Assembly: GCF_001182785.1 (NCBI RefSeq) | Contig: NZ_CP012099.1 | Location: 4,028,501 to 4,092,500, forward strand | Direction: 5' to 3' | From: Bacillus thuringiensis | Lineage (GTDB): Bacteria; Bacillota; Bacilli; Bacillales; Bacillaceae_G | DNA: 64,000 bases | The notes under the pieces: generated by a model | Databases searched by the model: none | What the model saw: the letters and a program-made list of their open reading frames with translations, nothing else | Told to the model about the DNA's origin: nothing | Translations under genes and position numbers: made by a program | Part shown: positions 11,185-19,966 of the stretch, in pieces | Layout of the letters: each line of letters opens with the position of its first letter | Position numbering within the stretch: position 1 is the stretch's first letter

Positions 11185-11206
11185 GATGCCTATGTTACTA
11201 GGCACC
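11185..11206 (-). terminator. Terminator of the accB-accC-yqhY operon
   Basis: A GGTGCCTA / TAGGCATC hairpin is followed by TTTTTTATC on the minus strand, directly after the yqhY stop. The remainder of 10870-11184 (about 315 bp, AT-rich) shows no gene; it should contain the nusB promoter. Confidence 0.7.
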
Positions 11207-11215
11207 TTTTCATTC

Positions 11216-11608
11216 TTACACTGGTTCGATTTCTGTTTTTTGTGTTTCGAATGTTACGCCAACGATGTGAACATTCACTTCTTTTGGCTCAAGTCCTGTC
11301 ATTGTAAAGAGTGCTTGGCGAATATTGTCTTGAATCTTTTGTGCAACAACTGGAATTGCTACACCAAAATACATTACAACATAAAGGTCAACGATAATAT
11401 CTTCGTTTGCTAATTCAACCTTTACACCTTTACCGTGATTTTTCTTACCTAACTTCTCAACAACATCTGTAGCAAAATTACCGCGCATTGCCGCTACACC
11501 TTCTACTTCAGCAGCTGCAATACCTGCAATTACTTCAATTACTTCTGGTGCAATTTCTACTTTACCAAGAGTTGTATCTTGACCCATATCTAACATATGT
11601 TCAGCCAT
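11216..11608 (-). CDS. yqhY: Asp23/Gls24 family protein YqhY
   Basis: This 130-residue protein has the Asp23/Gls24 (DUF322) core: GKVEIAPEVIEVIAGIAAAEVEG, shortened here to its first half, and DIIVDLYVVMYFGVAIPVVA. In B. subtilis YqhY is encoded with accBC and its loss deregulates acetyl-CoA carboxylase, so a role in restraining malonyl-CoA formation is likely here. AAGGAGG lies upstream of the ATG, and the gene follows accC by 22 nt. Confidence 0.92.
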   Translation of the reverse strand: MAEHMLDMGQDTTLGKVEIAPEVIEVIAGIAAAEVEGVAAMRGNFATDVVEKLGKKNHGKGVKVELANEDIIVDLYVVMYFGVAIPVVAQKIQDNIRQALFTMTGLEPKEVNVHIVGVTFETQKTEIEPV

Positions 11609-11630
11609 GAAAAAAACCTCCTTTAATGTA

Positions 11631-12983
11631 TCACTGCGTCACAAGTTCATGCTCTTCCAAAAATTTCGTATTAAACTCACCTTTTACAAAATCAGGATGA
11701 TCTAGCAATTGCAAATGGAACGGGATTGTTGTATGTACGCCTTCAATGACAAATTCACTAAGTGCGCGCTTCATTTTTGCAATTGCCTCTTCACGTGTTT
11801 TTCCGTGAACAATTAATTTAGCAACCATCGAATCATAGAAAGGTGGGATTGAATATCCCGGATATACAGCTGAATCGACGCGAATACCAAATCCTCCTGG
11901 TGGTAAGTACATTTCTACTTTACCTGGAGATGGCATAAATTTTTTGGCAGGGTTTTCCGCATTAATTCGACATTCAATTGCCCAACCATTAAATTGTACT
12001 TCTTCTTGCTGTAACGATAACTTTTCTCCTGAAGCAACAAGAATTTGTTCTTTAATTAAGTCCATTCCCGTTACCATTTCAGTAACCGGATGCTCAACCT
12101 GAATTCTCGTATTCATCTCCATGAAATAAAAGGTTTTCGTTTTATATTCATAAATAAACTCAACCGTACCAGCACCTGTATAATCAACCGCTACCGCCGC
12201 TTTAACTGCCGCTTCGCCCATCTGCTTGCGAATATCTTCATCAAGTGCAGGTGATGGACTTTCTTCTAATAGTTTTTGCAAACGGCGCTGAATTGTACAA
12301 TCACGCTCTCCTAAATGAATGGCATTTCCGTGTGTATCTGCCATTATTTGAATCTCAACATGGCGGAAATCTTCAACGTACTTTTCTAAGTATACACCAG
12401 GGTTCCCAAAAGCGGTACTAGCTTCTTGTTGTGTAATTTGAATTCCTTTTATAAGCTCTTCTTCATGGCGTGCAACACGAATACCTTTTCCGCCGCCACC
12501 TGCAGTCGCTTTAATAATAACTGGATATCCAATTTGATTAGCAAGCTCGATCGCTTCTTCGGTATTTTTAATAATTCCTTGTGAACCTGGTACAATCGGA
12601 ACCCCTGCTTCTTTCATTGTATCACGAGCAACGTCTTTTGTGCCCATCTTTGAAATAGCTTCTGGACTTGGACCGATAAAAATCAAGTTACATTCACGGC
12701 ATAACTCTGCGAAATCTGCATTCTCTGCTAAAAATCCGTATCCCGGATGAATAGCATCGCAGCCTGTTAACTTCGCAACGCTAATAATGTTCGTCAAATT
12801 TAAATAGCTTTCTTTCGAAATCGTTGGTCCTACACAATACGCCTCGTCTGCAATCTGTACGTGAAGTGACTCTTTATCTGCTTCTGAATAAATTGCAACT
12901 GTTTCAATATCCATTTCTTTACAAGAACGAATAATTCGTACAGCAATTTCCCCACGATTGGCTATTAATACTTTTTTTATCAT
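11631..12983 (-). CDS. accC: Acetyl-CoA carboxylase, biotin carboxylase subunit
   Basis: AccC carboxylates the biotin on AccB using ATP and bicarbonate, the first half of malonyl-CoA synthesis. The 450-residue protein shows the N-terminal [15 protein letters not shown], the glycine-rich ATP-grasp loop [28 protein letters not shown], and the C-terminal biotin carboxylase domain. I take the ATG at 12983 with GGGAG 13 nt upstream of it; an adjacent GTG one codon earlier is an alternative. It follows accB by 16 nt. Confidence 0.96.
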   Translation of the reverse strand: MIKKVLIANRGEIAVRIIRSCKEMDIETVAIYSEADKESLHVQIADEAYCVGPTISKESYLNLTNIISVAKLTGCDAIHPGYGFLAENADFAELCRECNLIFIGPSPEAISKMGTKDVARDTMKEAGVPIVPGSQGIIKNTEEAIELANQIGYPVIIKATAGGGGKGIRVARHEEELIKGIQITQQEASTAFGNPGVYLEKYVEDFRHVEIQIMADTHGNAIHLGERDCTIQRRLQKLLEESPSPALDEDIRKQMGEAAVKAAVAVDYTGAGTVEFIYEYKTKTFYFMEMNTRIQVEHPVTEMVTGMDLIKEQILVASGEKLSLQQEEVQFNGWAIECRINAENPAKKFMPSPGKVEMYLPPGGFGIRVDSAVYPGYSIPPFYDSMVAKLIVHGKTREEAIAKMKRALSEFVIEGVHTTIPFHLQLLDHPDFVKGEFNTKFLEEHELVTQ

Positions 12984-12999
12984 CACAAAGACTCCCTTA

Positions 13000-13488
13000 T
13001 TACGCTTTTACAAGAAATAGCGGTTGTCCATATTCAACAAGCTGTCCGTTATTAACAAGAATTTCAACAATTTCGCCCTCTACATCAGCATCAATTTCGT
13101 TAAATAACTTCATAGCCTCGACAATACATACGATAGAATCTTTCGATACTCTATCCCCAACACTTACATATGGAGGTGTATCAGGCGAAGAAGAAGAATA
13201 GAATGTACCTACCATCGGTGATGTGATCTTATGTAGATTTTCATCTTGCACAGTTTTCTTCTCTTCTTGTTTTGGTGCTTCTGCTTGCGCTGCTGCTACT
13301 GTCGTTTCAACTTCAACAGGCGCTACTGGTTGCATAGCTTGTTTTGCTGCAGGTGCTTGCACAGCAACAACTTCATTACCACGCTTTTTCATTTTGATTG
13401 TTGTACCGTCTTTTTTGTATTCAAATTCATCAATATTAGAGCTATCAATTAATTTAATTAATTCACGAACTTCTTGAATTTTAAACAT
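13000..13488 (-). CDS. accB: Biotin carboxyl carrier protein
   Basis: AccB (162 residues) carries biotin between AccC and the carboxyltransferase. Residues 1-35 form the conserved N-terminal helix region. Residues 40-85 are an alanine/proline/glutamine-rich flexible linker. The lipoyl-like domain (about 88-162) has biotinyl-lysine K127 in [19 protein letters not shown] precedes the ATG. It is the first gene of accB-accC-yqhY. Confidence 0.96.
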   Translation of the reverse strand: MFKIQEVRELIKLIDSSNIDEFEYKKDGTTIKMKKRGNEVVAVQAPAAKQAMQPVAPVEVETTVAAAQAEAPKQEEKKTVQDENLHKITSPMVGTFYSSSSPDTPPYVSVGDRVSKDSIVCIVEAMKLFNEIDADVEGEIVEILVNNGQLVEYGQPLFLVKA

Positions 13489-13710
13489 GTAAAATCCACT
13501 CCCATACTCTTGTTTGTCCCGTTTTTACAGATTCTCGTCACGAAAACTAGATTGACTGTAAAAATACGATGTATTCTATTAGAAAATATATTTCATTAAC
13601 TAATAGAAATATTTACTATTTCCATCTTACGATAAATTTTTTAAACATTCCAATTTATATTTCTTTATAATAAATCGAAACTCCTGTAAAAATATTATTC
13701 CAATAAAAAT

Positions 13711-13727
13711 TTAATACCTAGTAATAA
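13711..13727. promoter_or_regulatory. FapR-like operator upstream of accB
   Basis: The 17-mer TTAATACCTAGTAATAA matches the FapR operator consensus TTAGTACCTRNTACTAA at 15 of 17 positions. It lies in the 469-bp gap between accB and the divergent small gene, about 220 bp upstream of accB. The rest of 13489-13957 is AT-rich and holds no other gene. FapR binding is an inference. Confidence 0.4.
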
Positions 13728-13957
13728 TACCAAGTTTCACATGAAATTGGCAAGACCACTTCTTAAAAAACATTCACTACTTTAGCAAAACGTTACACAG
13801 CAAACATGCCATTCCCTCTCTACTCTTCACCACACCTATAGTCAATAACATATTTTTACCAAATATTATTTTTTTGTTTACACGCCGTTCATCATTCCTT
13901 CATATAAGAATAGTATGTTCAAAGTGTAGAAAATATATTGTGTCGAGGTGTGGAAAT

Positions 13958-14152
13958 ATGATATGGCTCATTCTCTTTTTACCTGCCGTAATCGTTTGGG
14001 CATGTGTTCTTTGCATCCACGTCAAATCCGGAAAAAGTAATCATCAGTACCATGAACCATTAATCTTTTACTCGCAACGTGTTTCTCCATTCCGAGTTGA
14101 ACATAGTAAAAATAACTACAAAGACGAAATAGAAAAAAGCTATCGAAAATGA
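13958..14152 (+). CDS. Small membrane protein, unknown function
   Basis: This 64-residue protein has one N-terminal hydrophobic segment (IWLILFLPAVIVWACVLCI) followed by a polar, charged tail. GAGGTG lies 7 nt upstream of the ATG. The gene is transcribed divergently from accB and convergently to spoIIIAH and ends in its own terminator. No family is recognised. It is a real gene by its ribosome site and terminator. Confidence 0.7.
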   Translation: MIWLILFLPAVIVWACVLCIHVKSGKSNHQYHEPLIFYSQRVSPFRVEHSKNNYKDEIEKSYRK

Positions 14153-14162
14153 TAGCTTTTTT
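14133..14162 (+). terminator. Terminator of the 64-residue membrane protein gene
   Basis: AAAAAAGCTATC and GATAGCTTTTTT form a stem with a 6-nt loop at the gene's stop codon. Confidence 0.8.
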
Positions 14163-14230
14163 CTATTCACACATTTACTTACATACTCTATTTTACTATT
14201 TGCATACCCTTTGCTTAGTAAAAGATAATA

Positions 14231-14269
14231 ATCCGCAGGGAAATCCCTGCGGATTAAAGTTTCACTTAT
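14231..14269. repeat. Solo bcr-like end: hairpin plus conserved tail overlapping spoIIIAH stop
   Basis: A 10-bp perfect stem (ATCCGCAGGG/CCCTGCGGAT, loop AAAT) is followed on the plus strand by GATTAAAGTTTCACTT. That 16-mer recurs at the ends of the repeats at 39064-39218 and 58680-58784. On the minus strand the hairpin is the likely spoIIIAH terminator. The tail includes the spoIIIAH stop codon at 14266-14268. Confidence 0.65.
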
Positions 14270-14910
14270 TTCGCTGGTGGATCAAATTTCACACCTACAT
14301 CTTTTGATCCGCCTTCACTTCTTACAAGTTGAATAATTTTATTTGCTTCTTTCTGTGAATGTTTTGCCGCTTTAACCGTTACTCTAATATCAGTACCATC
14401 AGCTCTTACAAGAGCATCTGGATATCCTCCTTGAGATTTAATTACTGTCTCAAGTAATTCTTGCTTCGTTTCCATTGTAGTGATTGCATCAAAGTTATCT
14501 TTCGCTTTACTCTTTTCTGTTGCTGAAGATTTCGAAGAATTCATCACTTCTTGTAATTTCGCTTTCGCTTCACTACGTTGATCTTCCATTTGCATACGTA
14601 AAGCTGTGAAATTCTCATCACTTGATTGAACTGATACATTGCCCTCTTTTTTACTTGTTTCTTTTTTAGTATTTTCTTTTTTGTCTGTTTCTTTATTCGT
14701 TGTTTCCTTGCTTGTATTTTCTTTTTTCGGAGTTTCTTTAGGTGCTTCGTTTGTTACTGCTTTATCAGTACCTTGTTTTTCTTGTCCAATCTTTTCACCT
14801 GTTGCTGGCGATGCTGTATTCATTTTGTCAGGAGTTGTCACGTAATACACCGATAGTACAACAACTAAACTTAACATCGTTAATAGCCAAACTGTTTGTT
14901 TTTTTAACAC
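14266..14910 (-). CDS. spoIIIAH: Stage III sporulation protein AH
   Basis: SpoIIIAH is a mother-cell, single-pass membrane protein whose EscJ/YscJ-like periplasmic domain interacts with forespore SpoIIQ across the intermembrane space. The 214-residue protein has a membrane segment at about 5-25, a strongly repetitive Lys/Glu/Thr linker (about 35-95), and the folded domain (about 100-214). GTG start with GGGAGGAAATAAA upstream. It is last of the eight-gene spoIIIA operon. Confidence 0.95.
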   Translation of the reverse strand: MLKKQTVWLLTMLSLVVVLSVYYVTTPDKMNTASPATGEKIGQEKQGTDKAVTNEAPKETPKKENTSKETTNKETDKKENTKKETSKKEGNVSVQSSDENFTALRMQMEDQRSEAKAKLQEVMNSSKSSATEKSKAKDNFDAITTMETKQELLETVIKSQGGYPDALVRADGTDIRVTVKAAKHSQKEANKIIQLVRSEGGSKDVGVKFDPPAK

Positions 14911-14925
14911 TTTATTTCCTCCCTA

Positions 14926-15588
14926 TCAATTTTTCGGTGAAACTGAAACGCGATGGGCCGGTACATCTAGCAGCCTTATCACAGCTTCTTTTACCATTGC
15001 TTTAACTTGTATATTATCCACTCCCTTTGCTACGACAAGAACACCACGTACTTTCGGCTTCTCTGTCCGTAAAACAACGGGAGTTTCTTTATCACCTTCA
15101 CGTATAATGACAGTCTTTTCATCAAGAGACTCGTCCTCTACTTCCCTCTTACCGCCTGTTTTATCTGTTTCACCTGTTGTTTGTGAGCGTTTCACTGTAT
15201 TTTTTTCTAAAATTTTTTCTTCAGATGAATCTAAATTCACCTTAATCGTTACGTCTTTTACTCCTGCTATTTCTTCTAAAGCAGCTTTTAATTCTTGTTC
15301 ATACGCTTTTTCATATTTTTCTACATTTGACATACTATCATTACTTTTTTGTCCAAAAGTTGGTACGTCTTTTTCTTGGTTTTGAGTTTTTTGTTCTTTA
15401 AATACAGGTACTTCTTCTTTTTTACTTGAAAAGAGACTACTAGAAAACATAAGCAAAATTCCAAGTATGAGTAGGACAAGTAAAAACTTAGGTGTTACCT
15501 TTTTACCCTTCTCGTTGCTTTCTTTTTGATCCCCATTCAATAAGTTTCGAAAAAATGAGAACTTCGAATTTTTATCTTTATTGTCCAT
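14926..15588 (-). CDS. spoIIIAG: Stage III sporulation protein AG
   Basis: SpoIIIAG forms a large ring in the intermembrane space of the sporulation secretion channel. The 220-residue protein has a cytosolic N-terminus (FFRNLLNGDQ), one membrane segment (about 32-52) and a ring-building-motif domain with inserted beta region (about 90-220), ending in HRVSVSPKN. Its start overlaps the end of spoIIIAF by 11 nt. Confidence 0.95.
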   Translation of the reverse strand: MDNKDKNSKFSFFRNLLNGDQKESNEKGKKVTPKFLLVLLILGILLMFSSSLFSSKKEEVPVFKEQKTQNQEKDVPTFGQKSNDSMSNVEKYEKAYEQELKAALEEIAGVKDVTIKVNLDSSEEKILEKNTVKRSQTTGETDKTGGKREVEDESLDEKTVIIREGDKETPVVLRTEKPKVRGVLVVAKGVDNIQVKAMVKEAVIRLLDVPAHRVSVSPKN

Positions 15589-16210
15589 TTACTCTACCTG
15601 TCCTCCCTTCCATTTGAACTTGGATTTGTTTACCCTCTAGTTGCCACCTGCTTGAAAAGAAATCTTTCATTTCTACATTCGTTTCTTCCACTTTTTTTGG
15701 AGGCTCTTTCGTGTTAATTTCAATTGGCTTTACTGTTTCAATTGCATCATTTTTACTACGTTCTTTTTCTTTCAACGTCACAACAACAGATTGAATATCT
15801 TTCGCTGACTTTACTTCTTCTATATTTTCTGCTGCGACTATTTGTATTTCAGAGACAGTCATACCATACTTTTTCTCAAACTCTTTTCCTACTTCTTTTT
15901 TCATTTTGGTAGCCATCTCTTCTAAACTATATGCACGTGTTAGAGCTTGTATTTCTTTTTTCTTCGAATCTATTGAATTTTTTACAGATCCTTCTGCTAC
16001 GTACTTTTCTTCATTAAAATTTGCAATTACTTCATTTACATCTGTCTGCAATAGTTTAAAAAGAGGCGTTAAAATTAATACAACTAACAAAAGACTTACA
16101 ACGAATTTAACGTACTTTTGCAAATTCGAATTTGGAAGAATAAGATGAAGCATTGTCGCTAAGAGCAAAAAAACGATAATATTTCTGATCCACTCTGTAA
16201 CAAATTGCAT
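15578..16210 (-). CDS. spoIIIAF: Stage III sporulation protein AF
   Basis: The 210-residue protein has two N-terminal membrane segments (about 6-26 and 34-54) and a soluble ring-building-motif domain (about 85-210). It is a component of the SpoIIIA complex. The start at ATG 16210 is set by AGGAGGTG 6 nt upstream. A longer reading from the GTG inside that ribosome site is unlikely. Confidence 0.94.
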   Translation of the reverse strand: MQFVTEWIRNIIVFLLLATMLHLILPNSNLQKYVKFVVSLLLVVLILTPLFKLLQTDVNEVIANFNEEKYVAEGSVKNSIDSKKKEIQALTRAYSLEEMATKMKKEVGKEFEKKYGMTVSEIQIVAAENIEEVKSAKDIQSVVVTLKEKERSKNDAIETVKPIEINTKEPPKKVEETNVEMKDFFSSRWQLEGKQIQVQMEGRTGRVNGQ

Positions 16211-16222
16211 ACTCTTCACCTC

Positions 16223-17395
16223 CTACCGCATCATAAGTGTAATATTCCCCGCAGCAATAATAATTGTAATACTTAAAAAGAACATAAATGATACGATAGC
16301 TAAGCAAGCAAATACGTAAATGATACTTCGTCCAATAATGTCTAAGCATTGAATAATTGCTCCGCCGCCAACCGGTTGCAATACTGCTGCTGCGAATTTA
16401 TAAATAAATGCGATACAGAAAATTTGAATCGCTGGAAAAGCAACAATTAAACATAAAATGACGAGCCCAATAATTCCGACTGTGTTTTTCAATAATCCTG
16501 ATGCGCTAATAACAGTATCTGCCGCTTCCGTAAACATCCTTCCAACTACTGGAATGAAGTTTCCTGTTACAAATTTAGCAGTTTTCACAGCTATTCCATC
16601 AGCAACGGCTGTTGCTGTTCCTTGTACAGATAATACTCCTAAAAAAATTGTTAAAAAGACACCGATAATCCCTACGCTAACGTTTTGCAGAAGCTTGGAT
16701 AATTTCGTCACTTTATATTGATCACTCATTGTACTTACAATACTTAATATCGTTGCCAGTAATAAAAGTGGTAGAACGATATAATTCATAAGAAGCCCAC
16801 TCGTATTCATTAAGAAAATGATAACCGGATGAAAAAATGATACAGATACAACCCCGCCCCCAGTTGCTATAAGCGCCAGCAAAATTGGCAATAACGCTAA
16901 TATGAAATCTACCATTGTTTGTATCGTTTCTCTTGCATATGTCATAACGACATAAAAACTATTTAAAGCAAAAATAATAAGTACCATATATACAACAGCA
17001 TCAGCAATTTTACTTACGCTACTTTTTGAAAAAGCGGATTGCAGTGATTGCAACAATGCACTAAAGATTGTGAGCATAATAAGTGTGCCAAGCAGTTTTC
17101 CATTAGCAGCAAGCTCATGAAATAAATATTTTAATAACCCTATCATCCACTCTTTTAGAGAGAATTCTTTTTCTCCCTTTACAAACTCCATAAAGCTCCC
17201 TTTTTGACTCTCTGGCAAATAGCCTCCATATTTTGTAACAAGCCCGTCCCAAAATTGCTTCACATCTTCAATTCCGAGCTTATCCAATTGTTGATCAACG
17301 ACGTTTGTTTCTACAGGAGAAGCTTGTACAACAACCGGTAAAGAAAAGAAAAGGAAGCAAGCAAATAGCAGCTTAGCTCCAAACCTCCTCAACAT
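16223..17395 (-). CDS. spoIIIAE: Stage III sporulation protein AE
   Basis: SpoIIIAE is a 390-residue polytopic membrane protein with a cleavable-looking signal sequence (about 6-26) and about seven further hydrophobic segments from residue 100 onward. It is thought to form the membrane channel core of the SpoIIIA machine. GGGGGAGTG precedes the ATG. Confidence 0.95.
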   Translation of the reverse strand: MLRRFGAKLLFACFLFFSLPVVVQASPVETNVVDQQLDKLGIEDVKQFWDGLVTKYGGYLPESQKGSFMEFVKGEKEFSLKEWMIGLLKYLFHELAANGKLLGTLIMLTIFSALLQSLQSAFSKSSVSKIADAVVYMVLIIFALNSFYVVMTYARETIQTMVDFILALLPILLALIATGGGVVSVSFFHPVIIFLMNTSGLLMNYIVLPLLLLATILSIVSTMSDQYKVTKLSKLLQNVSVGIIGVFLTIFLGVLSVQGTATAVADGIAVKTAKFVTGNFIPVVGRMFTEAADTVISASGLLKNTVGIIGLVILCLIVAFPAIQIFCIAFIYKFAAAVLQPVGGGAIIQCLDIIGRSIIYVFACLAIVSFMFFLSITIIIAAGNITLMMR

Positions 17396-17405
17396 TCACT
17401 CCCCC

Positions 17406-17798
17406 TTATCCCGTCGGTAAAAATCCGAGAATAGTTTCAATTACAACCGTCAAAATAGGAATCGCCATAACGAGAATTAAGATTTTCCCAGCAAGTTCAA
17501 TTTTCGAAGCGATGGCACCTTGACCAGCATCTTTTGTAATTTGGGCTCCAAACTCAGCAATATAAGCAATTCCAATAATCTTTAGTAACGTTTCCACGTA
17601 GACGTTACTAACTTTCGCTTCACTTGCTACTCTCTCAATCATTTGTAAAATGGAATGAATTTGATCGATTAAAATAAGAAACATCACGCTACCTACGAAC
17701 ACAATAAATAAAGATGTAATACTAGATTTATGCTGATTCAAAACAGCAGCTAAAAACGTAGCAACGAGGCCTAATCCGACAATTTGTATAATTTCGAT
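17406..17798 (-). CDS. spoIIIAD: Stage III sporulation protein AD, probable ATC start
   Basis: SpoIIIAD is a small polytopic membrane protein of the SpoIIIA channel. The conserved family N-terminus (IEIIQIVGLGLVATFLA) is encoded in frame upstream of the first TTG at 17741, but no ATG, GTG or TTG precedes it. A consensus AAAGGAGG sits 8 nt upstream of an ATC at 17798-17796. Starting there gives 130 residues, close to the 133 of B. subtilis, and keeps the first membrane helix. Starting at the TTG would give 111 residues and lose it. Identity is firm; the start codon is inferred. Confidence 0.85.
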   Translation of the reverse strand: MEIIQIVGLGLVATFLAAVLNQHKSSITSLFIVFVGSVMFLILIDQIHSILQMIERVASEAKVSNVYVETLLKIIGIAYIAEFGAQITKDAGQGAIASKIELAGKILILVMAIPILTVVIETILGFLPTG

Positions 17799-17812
17799 TC
17801 GAACCGCCTCCT

Positions 17813-18016
17813 TTACTGGAAGAGAAAGACACTTTTAATCTTGTCAAATAGCGTATTAATTAAAAATGCAACATGAAATAAAATGACGACAAAACCGACA
17901 AGGATAACCCAATTTGCAATATCCTCCCGCTTTAATTCTTTTAGTACAGTATGAATGAAAGCTAAAACAATGCCGATTCCGGCGATTTGAAATATTAATC
18001 CAACATCAATGGACAT
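17813..18016 (-). CDS. spoIIIAC: Stage III sporulation protein AC
   Basis: The 67-residue protein has two membrane segments (about 5-22 and 36-58) separated by a basic loop (KELKREDIAN). It is part of the SpoIIIA channel. The ATG at 18016 follows a GGGGGGAGAAAGG ribosome site. The open frame continues upstream inside spoIIIAB but that part is a shadow. Confidence 0.93.
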   Translation of the reverse strand: MSIDVGLIFQIAGIGIVLAFIHTVLKELKREDIANWVILVGFVVILFHVAFLINTLFDKIKSVFLFQ

Positions 18017-18030
18017 CGCCTTTCTCCCCC

Positions 18031-18546
18031 CTATAGCAGTAAAATTACAATAAGTAGCCCTGCTAGTACCCCTAAGCTCTTGATCATTTTTTCGTATTGC
18101 AGTTGTAATGCTTTCGCTTCTCCTTCTTCTCTCTCCAAATGTGTAATACATAAGCGAATATGTTTTTGTTGTGATTCACGATCATGTTGCCCGAGCGTTT
18201 CACCAAATTGCTGCAGTATTTCATACTCAGTTTGTTGAAATGCGGTTAACTTCCAGTTCTCTTTCAAACTATCTATCCACGCTTCTCTTACTGTTTGTTC
18301 TCCACTTTCTAGTTTTTTAGCGAAACTTTGAAATATCCAATTTAATGGCTTCGGCATTTGTTTCACTAATCGCTCGGCCGCTTCAGATAAAGGTGTGTGT
18401 CCATACATAATTTCTGCTTCTAATGATTGTAATGCCGCCTTTAATAACCTAAGTTGCCGCGGTCTCTCACTGTACCTTTTAGCGTATGAAAATCCGAAAA
18501 AGGTGCTGACAGCAACTATTAATACCGCACCAAATATTTTCACCAT
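18031..18546 (-). CDS. spoIIIAB: Stage III sporulation protein AB
   Basis: This 171-residue SpoIIIAB/AbfB-type protein resembles type II secretion GspF in part. It has a membrane helix at each end (about 3-18 and 152-170) and a helical middle (ERPRQLRLLKAALQSLEAEI). Its start overlaps the spoIIIAA stop (ATGGTGA), indicating translational coupling. Confidence 0.94.
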   Translation of the reverse strand: MVKIFGAVLIVAVSTFFGFSYAKRYSERPRQLRLLKAALQSLEAEIMYGHTPLSEAAERLVKQMPKPLNWIFQSFAKKLESGEQTVREAWIDSLKENWKLTAFQQTEYEILQQFGETLGQHDRESQQKHIRLCITHLEREEGEAKALQLQYEKMIKSLGVLAGLLIVILLL

Positions 18547-19466
18547 ACGCCTTCTGCCTTTTTATGAGGTAGTACTGGTTTTCCAGCTCTATCTTTCACT
18601 TGCATTACCGTTCCTGGACCTCTCGCTTTTGACAATTCCACAAACCTGTCAAACACGCCAAGTTCCAGCACCGCTTTTAGTGATGGCCGCTTTACAACAT
18701 CTTCATAGGAAAATCCGTGTGCACTTATAAAAAGCTGAACACCTGCATGCACCGCTTCCATAATTGCTTCACTATCTTCTTTACGGCCAATTTCATCTAC
18801 GATCAAAATATCAGGACTCATAGAACGAATCATCATCATCATTCCTTCAGCCTTTGGACATGCGTCTAACACATCGACTCGTGTGCCAAAATCATATTGC
18901 GGGATTCCTTTCACACAGCCAGCAATTTCTGACCGTTCATCAACAATCCCCACTTTACAGGAAGGAATTTCCGAAGCACTTACCCCTTGACTCATGCAGC
19001 GTGCCACATCTCTTAAAAGTGTCGTTTTTCCCGTTTGTGGAGGGCCAATTACCATCGTGTTTAACCATCTTGTTTCATACAAATATGGCAAAAGCGGTTC
19101 AGCAATTCCTATTTTTTGACGAGCGATACGAATATTAAAGGAAGAGACATCACGAATCATTTTCACTGCGCTTTTTTCTGTAATGACTTTTCCCGCTAAC
19201 CCGATTCTATGCCCCCCGCGAAGCGTCACATACCCACGTTTTAATTCCTCTTCCATCGTATAAATTGAGAATTGACTTAACTTATTCAATAAGTAAATAG
19301 CATCCTCTGCAGTAGTGATATAGTCATAAAAAAATACCTTTCCATGTGCAATACACTCTAGCGGTCTTCCAATTCGAACACGAATTTCCTCTAAAGCATC
19401 GTATTGCTTACATTCTTCAATTAAGTACTTCATCGTTTTTGGTAAAACTTCTAATACCTCTTTCAT
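18540..19466 (-). CDS. spoIIIAA: Stage III sporulation protein AA, AAA+ ATPase
   Basis: SpoIIIAA is the secretion-type ATPase of the SpoIIIA complex. The 308-residue protein carries Walker A GPPQTGKTTLLRD, Walker B ILIVDEIGRKEDSEA and a preceding GIVDERSEIAG motif. It is the first gene of the operon; sigma-E promoters drive this operon in B. subtilis, and the only upstream space is 27 bp behind yqhV. Confidence 0.95.
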   Translation of the reverse strand: MKEVLEVLPKTMKYLIEECKQYDALEEIRVRIGRPLECIAHGKVFFYDYITTAEDAIYLLNKLSQFSIYTMEEELKRGYVTLRGGHRIGLAGKVITEKSAVKMIRDVSSFNIRIARQKIGIAEPLLPYLYETRWLNTMVIGPPQTGKTTLLRDVARCMSQGVSASEIPSCKVGIVDERSEIAGCVKGIPQYDFGTRVDVLDACPKAEGMMMMIRSMSPDILIVDEIGRKEDSEAIMEAVHAGVQLFISAHGFSYEDVVKRPSLKAVLELGVFDRFVELSKARGPGTVMQVKDRAGKPVLPHKKAEGVW

Positions 19467-19493
19467 CGGCTTCTCCCCACTATACTCGACTTA

Positions 19494-19775
19494 CTATTTC
19501 AGTAATGCGATAAAAATACAGCAAATTCCAAGCGCTAGAAAAAAGAGCTTCAAGAAAGAAATTTCACTTGCTACACTCGCTATCCCAATTGTCATTGTTA
19601 AAATTAATACGGTAGGTCCAACAAACGCTAACATACCATTTATAAACAACGCTTTCTTCGCATCATTCACATAAAGCATAAGCAAAGCAGCAAATATCTC
19701 CGCACTACCTGAAAATAATCGAAGTGCTCCCATAACAAGCACGGATGTTTCCATTGCCGCTAGCCACTGTTTCAT
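19494..19775 (-). CDS. yqhV: YqhV family membrane protein (DUF2619)
   Basis: The 93-residue protein has three hydrophobic segments (about 5-24, 36-57, 66-90). I took the ATG at 19775, with AAGGTGG just upstream; a longer frame adds 12 residues without a better site. It lies directly before spoIIIAA, as in B. subtilis, and may be cotranscribed with it. Function unknown. Confidence 0.85.
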   Translation of the reverse strand: MKQWLAAMETSVLVMGALRLFSGSAEIFAALLMLYVNDAKKALFINGMLAFVGPTVLILTMTIGIASVASEISFLKLFFLALGICCIFIALLK

Positions 19776-19966
19776 TCTTCCACCTTCTCCCGTAACAGTT
19801 ACTAACTTCATATTCTAAAAAAAAATATATTTGTACAACCATATGCAGAGGTTGTCTATTTCAGAAGCAAAAACATAACTTTTCTCTAAAGCCCGCATTC
19901 TAATCTGAATATTCATATTGTTTTGTGGTATATTATGGTATATTTAGTTTAAAAGGGGTATAAGCC

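Noticed and set aside
17741..17741. TTG at 17741 as spoIIIAD start
   Set aside because: It would delete the conserved first membrane helix and has no ribosome site, whereas AAAGGAGG sits properly before the upstream ATC.
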